Part shown: positions 19,633 to 28,664 of the stretch, one piece after another | Layout of the letters: each line of letters begins with the position of its first letter | How positions within the stretch are numbered: the stretch's first letter is position 1 | NCBI GenBank assembly: GCA_944393045.1 | Contig: CALXYT010000006.1 | Span: 1 to 64,000, forward strand | Direction: 5' to 3' | Length of the DNA stretch: 64,000 nt | Origin: an uncultured Succinivibrionaceae bacterium | Lineage (GTDB): Bacteria > Pseudomonadota > Gammaproteobacteria > Enterobacterales > Succinivibrionaceae | Position numbers and translations under genes: made by a program | The notes under the pieces: model-generated | Database searches by the model: none | What the model saw: only the letters and a program-made list of their open reading frames with translations | Told to the model about the DNA's origin: nothing

Positions 19633-20250
19633 ATGTTAGAGCCTTTATCCATAACTGAATTATTAGAGCGCACCAAAAATATTGAAGGAATGACTATTGA
19701 GCAACTTGCCAATATTCTCGGTATCACTATGCCCTTAGATCTTAAATATGCCAAAGGGTTTATCGGTCAGCTTATAGAAATTGCCCTTGGAGCTACTGGT
19801 AACTCCAATCCTGTTCATGATTTTCCGGCGATTGGTGTAGAACTTAAAACAATTCCGATAACATGCGATGGAAAACCTGCTCAAAACACTCATATCTGTA
19901 TCTTACCAGATATTACTTATGGGCAAACTTTTGAAAATTCAAATTTTTACAATAAAATTAAAAAAGTTCTTTGGTTACCTGTCCAAGGTGATAAAAATAT
20001 TCCTTTTCCTCAAAGATATATTGGCGAGGGGTTTATTTGGGAGCCAAGTAAAACCGATCTAGCTATCTTAAAAAATGACTGGACAGAGATTATGAATTTA
20101 ATAGCTCTTGACTCCATTAACAATGTTTCCTCAAAAATTGGCACATACGCCATGATAAGTCCAGGTGGCATCATTAACAATAAAAAACAATATTCTTTCT
20201 ATTTTAGAAAAAAATTTACTCATAAAATTTTATTAGAACATTTTAGCTAA
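19633..20250 (+). CDS. mutH: DNA mismatch repair endonuclease MutH
   Basis: Cuts the unmethylated strand at hemimethylated GATC sites during methyl-directed mismatch repair. It has 205 residues, somewhat shorter than E. coli MutH (229). The catalytic Asp, Glu and Lys are in HDFPAIGVELKTIP (DX6EXK). KGFIGQLIEIALGA and the PFPQRYIGEGFIWEPS region also fit. MutH occurs only in part of the Gammaproteobacteria alongside Dam, which helps to place the organism. No clear Shine-Dalgarno sequence precedes the ATG. Confidence 0.95.
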   Translation: MLEPLSITELLERTKNIEGMTIEQLANILGITMPLDLKYAKGFIGQLIEIALGATGNSNPVHDFPAIGVELKTIPITCDGKPAQNTHICILPDITYGQTFENSNFYNKIKKVLWLPVQGDKNIPFPQRYIGEGFIWEPSKTDLAILKNDWTEIMNLIALDSINNVSSKIGTYAMISPGGIINNKKQYSFYFRKKFTHKILLEHFS

Positions 20251-20477
20251 CAAATTCAAGCAGATATAGTAAAAGGTTTTCATAAGAGAATAGCACTCAC
20301 CAGGGAAGTAAATAATTAAAGCTCTAACACACTTTTCACAAAAAATAGCTCATAAAATTAGCTATATTGAATTTTTTTTATTATCATAGGTCACATAATA
20401 TCAGAGTTTTTATTCTGCATTTAAATATAATAAAACACAACTGCTTTTCATTAAACCATGAAGTGCGAGGATAATTA

Positions 20478-20813
20478 ATGAGTACCACCAAGAAATTTTT
20501 AAAAACTAAAGTTAAAGTGACTTTTGATGTTTCAAAAGAAGCAGCCTTTGGAGCTAAAGAAGTTTATCTTCTCTGTGATTTCAATAGTTGGGATCCAATT
20601 TTAATGACTCCAGGTAAAACTAAGAAAAAAGAAGGTTCTTTCAGTACCGTTTTAGATATTGATAAAGCATCAGAAGTTAAAGAATTTCAATATCGTTTTA
20701 GATATGTAATGCCTGACGGTTCAGAAAAATATGAAAACGATTGGGAAGCTGAAAAGTACTGTCCAAATCCTTATGGTGGGGAAAATTCTGTTTTCACCAT
20801 CTATGAAAAATAA
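20478..20813 (+). CDS. Stand-alone CBM48 (isoamylase N-terminal-like) protein
   Basis: A 111-residue protein made of a single early-set/CBM48 domain, the glycogen-binding fold of the AMPK beta subunit and of branching or debranching enzymes. The diagnostic strand-loop is KEVYLLCDFNSWDPILMTPGKTKKKEGSFSTVLDI, with the conserved W in FNSWDP; YRFRYVMPDGSEKYENDWEAEKY matches the second half. No catalytic domain is attached. GAGGA precedes the ATG and a strong terminator follows, so it is a single-gene unit. Binding to glycogen made by the GlgC/GlgA of the same window is plausible but inferred. Confidence 0.8.
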   Translation: MSTTKKFLKTKVKVTFDVSKEAAFGAKEVYLLCDFNSWDPILMTPGKTKKKEGSFSTVLDIDKASEVKEFQYRFRYVMPDGSEKYENDWEAEKYCPNPYGGENSVFTIYEK

Positions 20814-20841
20814 TTATAAATTTTAATTTTAATAACTTACT

Positions 20842-20868
20842 AAACGCTAGTTTTCTAGCGTTTTTTAT
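20842..20868 (+). terminator. Terminator of the CBM48 gene
   Basis: A perfect 9-base stem AAACGCTAG / CTAGCGTTT with a TTTT loop, followed by TTT. Confidence 0.9.
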
Positions 20869-20960
20869 TATCCAAAAAACTATTTATACCCCATTCTTCC
20901 AAAACACTTTAAAGACTCTTTAATAAATTACGCTTTCCATTTAAATATAAACTCAAAAAC

Positions 20961-20986
20961 AAAAAGGTCACACTTACGCATGACCT
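20961..20986 (-). terminator. Terminator of the rpsP-rimM-trmD-rplS operon
   Basis: On the minus strand AGGTCA (20981-20986) and TGACCT (20965-20970) form a stem followed by TTTTT, 36 bases beyond the rplS stop. Confidence 0.75.
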
Positions 20987-21021
20987 CTTCGTTATTTTCT
21001 ATTTTGTACAGTAAACTTAGG

Positions 21022-21372
21022 TTACTTGGTTGCTAACTTTTCTTTGATACGAGCAGCCTTACCAGTTAACTTACGTAAGTAGTATAACTTAGCACGACGA
21101 ACCTTACCACGTCTAGTTACTTCAACTGAAGAAATAATTGGGCTGTGAGTCTGGAATACTCTTTCAACACCTTCACCATTAGAAATCTTTCTAACAGTAA
21201 ATGCTGAATGTAAACCACGGTTACGCTTTGCAATTACAACACCTTCATAAGCCTGTAAACGTTCTTTATCACCTTCAACAACACGAACCTGAACGCGTAC
21301 AGTATCACCTGGACCAAATGCAGGGATATCAGTGCGCATTTGTTCCTTTTCAATATCTTGAATAATACTCAT
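21022..21372 (-). CDS. rplS: 50S ribosomal protein L19
   Basis: Large-subunit protein at the interface with the 30S subunit. It has 116 residues (E. coli 115). Family segments: [35 protein letters not shown] and [33 protein letters not shown]. It is the last gene of rpsP-rimM-trmD-rplS; AAGGAAG precedes the ATG. Confidence 0.98.
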   Translation of the reverse strand: MSIIQDIEKEQMRTDIPAFGPGDTVRVQVRVVEGDKERLQAYEGVVIAKRNRGLHSAFTVRKISNGEGVERVFQTHSPIISSVEVTRRGKVRRAKLYYLRKLTGKAARIKEKLATK

Positions 21373-21423
21373 TAATAACTTCCTTTACCTAGGATATACT
21401 GAAAACTCTCTACTGAAATACTG

Positions 21424-22167
21424 TTAAGCATCTTGCTGATGCTCTTTTAGATATTGGGCAAGCAATTTTGCCTGCTCGTCAGTCAGAGCTAGGTTATTTA
21501 ACAAATCAGGACGTCTTTCATATGTCCTACCTAAAGCTTGTTTTAAACGCCATTTACGTATTAACTCATGATTGCCGCTTAATAACACCTCAGGCACTGC
21601 CAAACCATCAATTTCTAACGGTCTAGTATATTGCGGATAATCGAGTAATCCCTTAACAAAGGAATCTTCTTGCGCACTATCTTCATCCCCCAGAACTCCA
21701 GGAATTAATCTAGCAATCGCATCGATCATCACCATGGCAGCTAATTCACCACCGCTAAGGACATAATCACCAATAGACCACTCTTCATCAATAAGAGTCT
21801 CAATAATTCTCTCATCAATTCCTTCATATCTTCCTGCCACAAAAATTAACTCTTGGGCGCTAGATAATGATACACAGCCTTTATGATCAAATCTCTTACC
21901 TTGTGGGGAAAGATATATAACCTTGGCATTTGGTAGTTCTTGTTTCATGGCTAAAATTGCATCTCGCAACGGCTGAACCATCATCAACATTCCAGGACCA
22001 CCACCAAAGGGTCTTTCATCCACTTTCTGGTGTTTATCGTAAGCAAAATCACGAGGATTTTGATACAAAATGTCAATTAAACCTTGCTTACAGGCACGGG
22101 AAGTAACCCCATACTTAGTAATAGCCTCAAACATTTGCGGGAAAAGGCTGACAACGCCAATTCTCAT
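21424..22167 (-). CDS. trmD: tRNA (guanine-N1)-methyltransferase TrmD
   Basis: SPOUT-class enzyme that forms m1G37 next to the anticodon and prevents +1 frameshifting. It has 247 residues (E. coli 255). The N-terminus [32 protein letters not shown] and the knot region [26 protein letters not shown] are diagnostic. GAGG precedes the ATG. It lies between rimM and rplS as in E. coli. Confidence 0.98.
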   Translation of the reverse strand: MRIGVVSLFPQMFEAITKYGVTSRACKQGLIDILYQNPRDFAYDKHQKVDERPFGGGPGMLMMVQPLRDAILAMKQELPNAKVIYLSPQGKRFDHKGCVSLSSAQELIFVAGRYEGIDERIIETLIDEEWSIGDYVLSGGELAAMVMIDAIARLIPGVLGDEDSAQEDSFVKGLLDYPQYTRPLEIDGLAVPEVLLSGNHELIRKWRLKQALGRTYERRPDLLNNLALTDEQAKLLAQYLKEHQQDA

Positions 22168-22191
22168 AAAAGCCTCACTACTACCAACGGA

Positions 22192-22725
22192 CTAAAAATC
22201 CGGTTCCCAATCAACCAATATTACTTTGTTTTCCAGATCGACCTTTATGATATATTGTCCCGAGACATAAGGTATCAATCTTTCTTTCATTTCATAAGCA
22301 TCGTTTAATTCAGGTTTTACAACTAAAACATCATTTGAACCTATATCCATTAAAGATGTTACATGACCTAAGCAGAAATCTTGTAAATTAACTACTTTAA
22401 GGCCGATTAAATCTCGCCAGCGAAATACATTCTCTGGTAATGGAGGTAATGAACTACCTAAAATTCCAATTTCTGCTCCAGTGAAAGCCTGTGCTTCTTC
22501 ACGAACATTAATACCATCAATCTTCGCTATGAAGCCATCTGAGTGACGGCGATAATTTTCAACTTTTATCTCCTGCCACTCTTCCCCTTTATGGCGATAA
22601 AACCATGGGGAATAAGTAAATAGATTCTCAGGATTTTCAGTTTCAGAAAAAACCTTAAGCCAACCTTTAATGCCATATACAGCACCAAAACGTCCCATTA
22701 CCTCAGGTTGTTCCTTCATTGTCAT
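22192..22725 (-). CDS. rimM: Ribosome maturation factor RimM
   Basis: Binds S19 and helps mature the 30S head. It has 177 residues (E. coli 182). The N-terminal RimM barrel starts with MGRFGAVYGIKGWLKVFS, and the C-terminal PRC-barrel includes GLKVVNLQDFCLGHVTSLMDIGSNDVLVV and ILVDWEPDF. Two ATG codons (22723-22725 and 22717-22719) are possible; AGAGG favours the first. Confidence 0.97.
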   Translation of the reverse strand: MTMKEQPEVMGRFGAVYGIKGWLKVFSETENPENLFTYSPWFYRHKGEEWQEIKVENYRRHSDGFIAKIDGINVREEAQAFTGAEIGILGSSLPPLPENVFRWRDLIGLKVVNLQDFCLGHVTSLMDIGSNDVLVVKPELNDAYEMKERLIPYVSGQYIIKVDLENKVILVDWEPDF

Positions 22726-22742
22726 CCCTAAAACCTCTTATC

Positions 22743-23000
22743 TTAAGCTTGTTCCTGCTGAGCTTTTAAACCCTTAACAAGACTAGCAACGCGGTCAGAT
22801 AACTGAGCACCGTTCTTCTGCCACTTTTCAATGCTTTCAAGATTAAGTCTTAACTTTTCTTCCTTACCAGCAGCGATAGGGTTATAGAAACCAACATTCT
22901 CAATGAAATGTCCGCCAAGAGCGCGACGAGAATCAGCTACTACTACCTGATAGAAAGGACGCTTCTTAGCGCCACCACGTTGTAAACGAATGATTACCAT
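22743..23000 (-). CDS. rpsP: 30S ribosomal protein S16
   Basis: Small-subunit assembly protein of 85 residues. It begins [26 protein letters not shown], the universal S16 start. An upstream in-frame ATG at 23057 was rejected because AGAGGA lies directly before 23000 and the family starts here. First gene of the rpsP-rimM-trmD-rplS operon. Confidence 0.98.
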   Translation of the reverse strand: MVIIRLQRGGAKKRPFYQVVVADSRRALGGHFIENVGFYNPIAAGKEEKLRLNLESIEKWQKNGAQLSDRVASLVKGLKAQQEQA

Positions 23001-23394
23001 ATCGTCCTCTAAAATTAAAAAATACAAAAACTTAAGAGGAATATAGATCCCTCCCAACTATACAAAATAGGTTGCAAAATTTTAACCATTCTACAAAAAA
23101 AAGCAAGTAATTTTTGAATTTTGGCATAAAAAATATTGCACAAGGAGTATACACTCTTTTGGAATAAATTTCAAAAATTTGTGAAGTATTTTAAAAAATT
23201 CTTAGGAATTTACTAAATTTATGGCGTTATTGCACACATCTAAGAAACTCTATAACCTTCAACCTTAAACTATGGCAACTTATAATCTTTCTTCCATCTC
23301 CAAAAAGATAAGCATGAAAAAACCGGAAAAGTTTTTCAAAAATTTTCCGGTCTTTAGGTTTTATATATTCGGTAATTTATTTTGCTTAATACTT
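23001..23394. other. Intergenic region upstream of rpsP and downstream of ffh
   Basis: 394 bases with the ffh terminator at 23317-23351 and the presumed rpsP promoter region on the minus strand. A TATAGT hexamer lies near 23063-23068, without a matching -35. No open frame or RNA gene is recognised. Confidence 0.5.
23317..23351 (-). terminator. Terminator of ffh
   Basis: On the minus strand ACCGGAAAA (23343-23351) pairs with TTTTCCGGT (23322-23330) and is followed by TTTTT. Confidence 0.85.
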
Positions 23395-24768
23395 TTATCT
23401 CATGCCACCAAATGGATTGTTATTACCCATTAACCCTTGCATTAAATTAAGCATCTTACGCATGCCACCTTTACCTTGGAGTTTTTTCATCATCTTTTGC
23501 ATCATATCAAACTCACGCAGTAAACTTGTAACAGCCTTTATTTCAACCCCTGCCCCTTTAGCAATTCTTGCTTTACGTGAGGCTTTTATGATTTCAGGGT
23601 ATCTTCTTTCCTTTGGGGTCATAGATAAGATAATGGCTTCTCTTTGATAGAAATCTTTATCTTTTACTTGCGACTTAATTTCATCAGGTAATGATGCCAT
23701 ACCAGGCAACTTACTCATAATACTTGAAATACCACCGAAGTTCTTCATTTGCTCAATTTGCTGCATGTAATCTTCGAGAGTAAACGAGCCACCTGTTTTG
23801 AATTTTTGAGCTATCTTGTCCGCTTGATCTTTATCAACTTTACGCTGTAATTCTTCCACAAGCGATAACACATCGCCCATGTCAAGAATACGACCTGCCA
23901 TACGTTCTGGATAGAATGGTTCTAAAGCTTCAATTTTTTCCCCAGAGCCTGTAAATTTAATAGGACAGTTAGTAATTTTTCTAACAGATAACGCAGCACC
24001 ACCACGAGCATCACCGTCAAGCTTAGTTAAAATTACACCTGTTAATGGTAGAGCATCATTAAATGCTTTAGCAGTATTAGCAGCATCTTGACCAGTCATG
24101 GCATCAACGACAAATAGAGTCTCAATTGGATTTGTTTCCTTATGTAACTCTTTAATCTCTTGCATCATCTCCTCATCTACATGCAGACGCCCCGCAGTAT
24201 CGATAAGAAGCACATCCATAAAATCAAGTTTTGCTTGAGCTATTGCCTTTTTAGCAATAGCAACAGGTTTTTCATCTACTGATGAGGAAAAAAATGATAC
24301 TCCAACTTGAGAAGCTAAGGTTTGGAGCTGCTCGATAGCAGCAGGACGATAAACGTCTGTACTTACTACCATTACTTTCTTTTTTAAGCGTTCTTTTAAA
24401 TATTTAGCAAGTTTTGCTACAGATGTGGTTTTACCAGCACCTTGCAGACCTGCCATTAAAAATACGCACGGAGGCTGAGCATTAAACTTTAATTCCTCAT
24501 TCTTGCTCCCCATAACGATTTTTAATTCTTCAAAAACAATCTTAATAAATTCTTGCCCTGGATTTAAAGCAGTATTAACCTCTGTACCTAAAGCCTTAGC
24601 TTTAACCTCATTAATAAAATCTTTTACCACAGGTAAAGCAACATCTGCCTCAAGGAGTGCTAAACGTACTTCACGTAAAGTATCCTTAATATTTTCTTCA
24701 GTAAGCTTGCCTTGACCTGTTATATTACGCAATGTTTTAGTTAAACGTTGTGTTAAATTCTCAAACAT
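23395..24768 (-). CDS. ffh: Signal recognition particle protein Ffh
   Basis: SRP54 homologue that binds 4.5S RNA and signal sequences and targets membrane proteins to FtsY. It has 457 residues (E. coli 453). The N domain is followed by the GTPase G domain with AGLQGAGKTTSVAKLA (G1), LLIDTAGRLHVDEEMM (G3) and TKLDGDARGGAALS (G4 area). The methionine-rich M domain ends FDMMQKMMKKLQGKGGMRKMLNLMQG. It is monocistronic here, with an unusual palindrome 19 bases before the start. Confidence 0.98.
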   Translation of the reverse strand: MFENLTQRLTKTLRNITGQGKLTEENIKDTLREVRLALLEADVALPVVKDFINEVKAKALGTEVNTALNPGQEFIKIVFEELKIVMGSKNEELKFNAQPPCVFLMAGLQGAGKTTSVAKLAKYLKERLKKKVMVVSTDVYRPAAIEQLQTLASQVGVSFFSSSVDEKPVAIAKKAIAQAKLDFMDVLLIDTAGRLHVDEEMMQEIKELHKETNPIETLFVVDAMTGQDAANTAKAFNDALPLTGVILTKLDGDARGGAALSVRKITNCPIKFTGSGEKIEALEPFYPERMAGRILDMGDVLSLVEELQRKVDKDQADKIAQKFKTGGSFTLEDYMQQIEQMKNFGGISSIMSKLPGMASLPDEIKSQVKDKDFYQREAIILSMTPKERRYPEIIKASRKARIAKGAGVEIKAVTSLLREFDMMQKMMKKLQGKGGMRKMLNLMQGLMGNNNPFGGMR

Positions 24769-24786
24769 ATTTTTTTCTCACTATAT

Positions 24787-24807
24787 TTTGGTAAAACTTT
24801 TACCAAA
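24787..24807. promoter_or_regulatory. Perfect palindrome upstream of ffh, candidate operator
   Basis: Two 10-base arms, TTTGGTAAAA and TTTTACCAAA, flank a single C. With essentially no loop this is better read as a dimeric protein-binding site than a hairpin. It lies 19 bases before the ffh start codon. The regulator is unknown. Confidence 0.5.
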
Positions 24808-25219
24808 GTTATTGCAATAATATGTGCTATCCTTTACCTACTACCATTAAGCTTTTAAAGAAATTTTTTATTATAATTATCTGCCATCGCATAGGTTTTT
24901 AATAACCACCCAAAAGCAGTAACTTAAAGCTTAACCAGTAAATATTTTAACTATTATTAGCTTTTTTACATAAAATATTATACAAAAATATTATATTACA
25001 ATCTGCCTATTAGATTTTCTAGTGGTCATTATAAAGTAACAATCCTCTTTTAACATTATTTTTTTTACCAAAACTCCAAGCACTTTTTATTTTAGAAAGA
25101 TTTATCACTATCTAATACTCTATTATTAAAATCTGACTCTTAAAATCACCATAAAAAAACAGCCTATTTAGGTAAATAAGCTGCTTACTGATCTTATTAA
25201 GGTAAATTCTTTATCAATC
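24808..25219. other. Long AT-rich intergenic region
   Basis: About 410 bases between ffh and the Sel1 protein gene. It contains short AT palindromes (AAATATTATAC...AATATTATAT near 24978-25000) and the terminator at 25153-25183. No conserved gene or RNA is recognised. Confidence 0.5.
25153..25183 (-). terminator. Terminator of the Sel1 protein gene
   Basis: CAGC-C-TATTTA (25160-25170) pairs with TAAATA-A-CTG-type sequence (25173-25183), leaving a GG loop. Read on the minus strand it is followed by TTTTTTT. Confidence 0.75.
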
Positions 25220-25978
25220 CTAATATGGATTATATTCCTTAGCCTTCTCAACTAAATATGAAGGCATGAGCGTTGAAAGCTGTTTTAAATATGATGATGA
25301 TGTTACATATTGCGTATAAGTTGCAGGAATAGAATTATGTAACCAACCATACGCCTCAACGTAATCCTTAGTAGAACCTAGGCCTCGTAATAACATACCT
25401 ACCCACTCAATACGTGCTGGTACGTAACCAGTCATTGCAGCCTCATGCATAAGCACCTCAGCTCTTTTGACATTTTGTTCTACGTAACGACCTATTTCAT
25501 AATAATAAGCAAGTTTTACCATAGCAGCAGGATATGCCTTATGAGCAGCTTGCTGTAAATAATAAATCCCTGATTGCGTATCCTTACTAAAACATGTACG
25601 GGTAATTAGCATTTCAGCATATACAAATTCATAGGCACTAGCTACACCCTTTTTAGCTCTTCGCTCTATATCCTCAGAAAACTGACATTCATTAACTTTG
25701 CCGATGTTTTTTAGATGTGTCCCAGCCTCAACCCAAGCATTTAGCTCATCAACAGTATAAACATGCATTAAATAAACATCACTTAATAAATCCGTGTATT
25801 CTTTACGAGTTTCTTCTTTTACATCTGCAATTTTATCATCAGTAATAACAGGCTTATTCTCTGTTACCGCCTTTGAACTTACAGTCTCTTGCCTACCTTG
25901 CTTATCTTGCTGTTCTTCTTGAGCCGCATAAGCCGTTGATATTCCCAATAATAATATACATAACATCAATATTTTCAT
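25220..25978 (-). CDS. Secreted Sel1-repeat protein
   Basis: A 252-residue exported protein. The signal peptide spans about residues 1-19 (MKILMLCILLLGISTAYAA), followed by a charged linker (QEEQQDKQGRQET) and two or three Sel1-like (SLR) helical repeats: ASAYEFVYAEMLITRTCFSK, AYPAAMVKLAYYYEIGRYVEQNVKRAEVLMHEAA, and GYVPARIEWVGMLLRGLGSTKDYVEAYGWLHNS. SLR proteins mediate protein-protein contacts; no target is indicated. The ATG at 25978 is chosen over a TTG 12 bases upstream because GGAG lies 7 bases before it. Confidence 0.8.
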   Translation of the reverse strand: MKILMLCILLLGISTAYAAQEEQQDKQGRQETVSSKAVTENKPVITDDKIADVKEETRKEYTDLLSDVYLMHVYTVDELNAWVEAGTHLKNIGKVNECQFSEDIERRAKKGVASAYEFVYAEMLITRTCFSKDTQSGIYYLQQAAHKAYPAAMVKLAYYYEIGRYVEQNVKRAEVLMHEAAMTGYVPARIEWVGMLLRGLGSTKDYVEAYGWLHNSIPATYTQYVTSSSYLKQLSTLMPSYLVEKAKEYNPY

Positions 25979-26094
25979 ATTAGGCTCCAAACATTCATAT
26001 ATTTATTTATCGGCAAGTAGCAGAAAATATTAAGTAAACTTTTATCAAGTTAGCAATTTTTAGCTATCGAAAACAATTTTCTTTATCTAAAAAA

Positions 26095-26128
26095 CAATAA
26101 GGATTTCCACACTACTGCAGAAATCCTT
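26095..26128 (-). terminator. Terminator of mdh
   Basis: On the minus strand AAGGATTTC (26120-26128 complement) pairs with GAAATCCTT over a 12-base loop and is followed by ATTGTTTTTT. Confidence 0.8.
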
Positions 26129-26152
26129 ACCTATCACCAAGAAAATCCTGGT

Positions 26153-27094
26153 TTATTTCATAAAGTCAACGCCTTGCTGAATGTCAGCACGTAAAGTACT
26201 TAACATGCTTTCAAGATTCTTCTGTTCGTAATCGCTAAGCTTACCGATAGGCATGAACTTTTCAACACCGTTCTTACCTAATAATACTGGCTGAGCAAAG
26301 AAATCTGCATAACCGGTATTACCATTTACATAAGCACAAGCAACTACACCAGGCTTGCCAATTAAACCGTCAACAATCTTTAACGCAAAACCTGCGCCAG
26401 CTACTGCCATTGAAAGAGTTGCTGAACCCGCACCTGCCTTAGCTTCTACTACTTCAGTACCTGCATTCTGTACACGTACGGTTAAAGCTTCAATATCAGC
26501 AGAACTTACTTCACTATAACCAATGCTCTGTGAGAATAAAGGTAAAATTGTTGTACCACTATGACCACCGATTACAGGAACTACTAATGAACCGCGACTG
26601 TAACCAGTCTTATCAGCCCAGAAAGTTTCTGATCTTAAAATATCTAGTGATGTAACACCAAATAACTTATTAGCATCATAGCAACCTGCTTTAACAAATA
26701 CTTCCTTAACGATAGGTACCATAGTATTTACAGGATTAGTGATAATTGCTACACAGGCCTTTGGAGCATACTTTGCAATAGCTTCGGCAAGTGATTTAAC
26801 AATATCTGCATTAAACTTAAATAGATCGCTACGATCCATTCCAGGTTTACGTGCCATGCCTGCAGGAACTACTACTACATCTGCACCAGTAACAGCCTTT
26901 TCTAGGCCATCATCACCTGTAAAACCTTCTACATTCACGTCAGAAGGAATATGACTTAAATCAACTGCTACACCAGGAGTAAATTTTGCAACATCATAAA
27001 GTGCTAAATCTGAACCTGCTGGTAATTTACTCTTTAAAATCAAAGAGAGAGGCTGACCAATACCACCAGCTGCGCCTAATACTGTAACTTTCAT
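26153..27094 (-). CDS. mdh: Malate dehydrogenase (NAD)
   Basis: Interconverts malate and oxaloacetate. It has 313 residues (E. coli 312) and the mitochondrial/gammaproteobacterial type: [15 protein letters not shown] (NAD site), [13 protein letters not shown] with the substrate Arg loop, [10 protein letters not shown], and [13 protein letters not shown] with the catalytic His. It is divergent from argR, as in E. coli. AGGA lies 10 bases before the ATG. Confidence 0.98.
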   Translation of the reverse strand: MKVTVLGAAGGIGQPLSLILKSKLPAGSDLALYDVAKFTPGVAVDLSHIPSDVNVEGFTGDDGLEKAVTGADVVVVPAGMARKPGMDRSDLFKFNADIVKSLAEAIAKYAPKACVAIITNPVNTMVPIVKEVFVKAGCYDANKLFGVTSLDILRSETFWADKTGYSRGSLVVPVIGGHSGTTILPLFSQSIGYSEVSSADIEALTVRVQNAGTEVVEAKAGAGSATLSMAVAGAGFALKIVDGLIGKPGVVACAYVNGNTGYADFFAQPVLLGKNGVEKFMPIGKLSDYEQKNLESMLSTLRADIQQGVDFMK

Positions 27095-27368
27095 CGTATT
27101 TATATCCTAACAAAGTTTATGCCTCATTCAATTATACTTAAAAAAATTTCTTGTGCAACAATTTTTCAAAAAACAAAAGCTATTACAGCGAGCCTGTTCG
27201 CAATATTTTCATTGCTCACATAAAGCACTTAAAATGAAACAAAAAACTTACAAACACATTTTTTAAATTTGTTAAATTTACTAAGAATTTCCTCTTGCTT
27301 CTAGTAAATCCCACCTTTAACTTTCTCTATTTAAGCTATTCCTAATGCTTTGTCCTTTTTCCTTATTT

Positions 27369-27407
27369 AAGTATTTTTTATGCAATATTTTTGCATAATT
27401 ATCCAAA
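27369..27407. promoter_or_regulatory. Tandem ARG boxes upstream of argR
   Basis: The 14-base core TGCATAATTATCCA (27392-27405) matches the ArgR half-site pattern TGNATWWWWATNCA at every position. A second box with a good right half (TTTTATGCA, ending 27384) lies upstream; the two 18-base boxes (27369-27386 and 27390-27407) are separated by exactly 3 bases, the canonical spacing. They cover the -35 region of a TATAAT at 27424-27429, consistent with autorepression of argR and possibly control of the divergent mdh. Confidence 0.75.
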
Positions 27408-27423
27408 CAACTGCGTTTTTGTT

Positions 27424-27429
27424 TATAAT
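27424..27429 (+). promoter_or_regulatory. argR -10 element
   Basis: TATAAT 32 bases before the argR ATG, with the downstream ARG box over the expected -35 position. The remaining intergenic sequence (27095-27368) is AT-rich and holds no recognisable gene. Confidence 0.6.
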
Positions 27430-27461
27430 GGCACAGTTTAGTGTACTTAAGGATTACTATA

Positions 27462-27929
27462 ATGGAAGAGCTTTCCCTAGAGCCAATTGAACAAATATTT
27501 AAAGAATTACTAAAAGAAGAACGCTATTCTTCACAATCTGAAATAGCTGACGCACTCTATGCTAAGGGTTTTACTAATATCAACCAATCTAAAGTTTCAC
27601 GCATGCTCTCAAGATTTGGTGCTATAAGAACCAGAAACTCTAAAATGGATATGGTCTACACTCTTCCTAGAGAACAAGGAATTCCTTCGGTAACCTCAAG
27701 TATCAAATCGTTAGTTCTGGAACTTGAGCGCAATGATTATTTAATCGTGATGCATACAAGTCCTGGTAGCGCCCAAATGATTGCTCGCATGCTTGATTCT
27801 ATCCGAAAAACTGAAGGGATACTTGGTACCATAGCAGGAGATGATACAATTTTTATTACTCCACAAGCTAAAGTAGATATTGCCAAGCTTTACAGTACTA
27901 TTGAGGATATGTTTTTAGATAAGGAATAA
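27462..27929 (+). CDS. argR: Arginine repressor ArgR
   Basis: Hexameric arginine-dependent repressor of arginine synthesis genes. It has 155 residues (E. coli 156). The N-terminal winged helix includes the recognition region [21 protein letters not shown]. The C-terminal domain has [17 protein letters not shown] and [12 protein letters not shown], the GTxAGDDT arginine-binding signature. The ATG at 27462 is chosen over an upstream in-frame ATG at 27441 because AAGGA lies between them. Behind tandem ARG boxes, so probably autoregulated. Confidence 0.97.
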   Translation: MEELSLEPIEQIFKELLKEERYSSQSEIADALYAKGFTNINQSKVSRMLSRFGAIRTRNSKMDMVYTLPREQGIPSVTSSIKSLVLELERNDYLIVMHTSPGSAQMIARMLDSIRKTEGILGTIAGDDTIFITPQAKVDIAKLYSTIEDMFLDKE

Positions 27930-27970
27930 GATAAGTTCTATTTAAAAATCAAATCAGAGAGTTATATAAA

Positions 27971-28001
27971 CATAAGCCTTACCATTACGATAAGGCCTAT
28001 G
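27971..28001. terminator. Hairpin between converging argR and glnB
   Basis: CATAAGCCTTA and TAAGGCCTATG form an 11-base stem with one mismatch. It has no long T run on either side, so it is a weaker terminator candidate for both genes. Confidence 0.55.
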
Positions 28002-28029
28002 TAAAATTTAATAGTTTGCCTAAAAAACT

Positions 28030-28374
<345 letters not shown>

Positions 28375-28600
28375 TTAAACTCCAAAGTTAATAACTCAAT
28401 AACCTGTGTTTATTCATTCAAGTTATATGCCAGATATAATAGAGTGATAAAATCCTAAAAAACAATCCGTTTTTATAACTTCTTGCACTTATATAATGCA
28501 AAACACCTGTAATTAACGCTTTTTTCTAGTGCATAAAAGCGCAAGATGTATTTTTATGCAACTACTAATATTTATAAATTACCTTGCTAATTTTCTAAGT

Positions 28601-28632
28601 AAAAAAGGTGCACTTTCATAAAAATGCACCTT
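28601..28632 (-). terminator. Terminator of acnB
   Basis: AAGGTGCA (28605-28612) and TGCACCTT (28625-28632) form a perfect stem; on the minus strand it is followed by TTTTTT. It lies 33 bases beyond the acnB stop. Confidence 0.85.
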
Positions 28633-28664
28633 CACTTTAATTAACCTAACATATCTTTAAAAAC

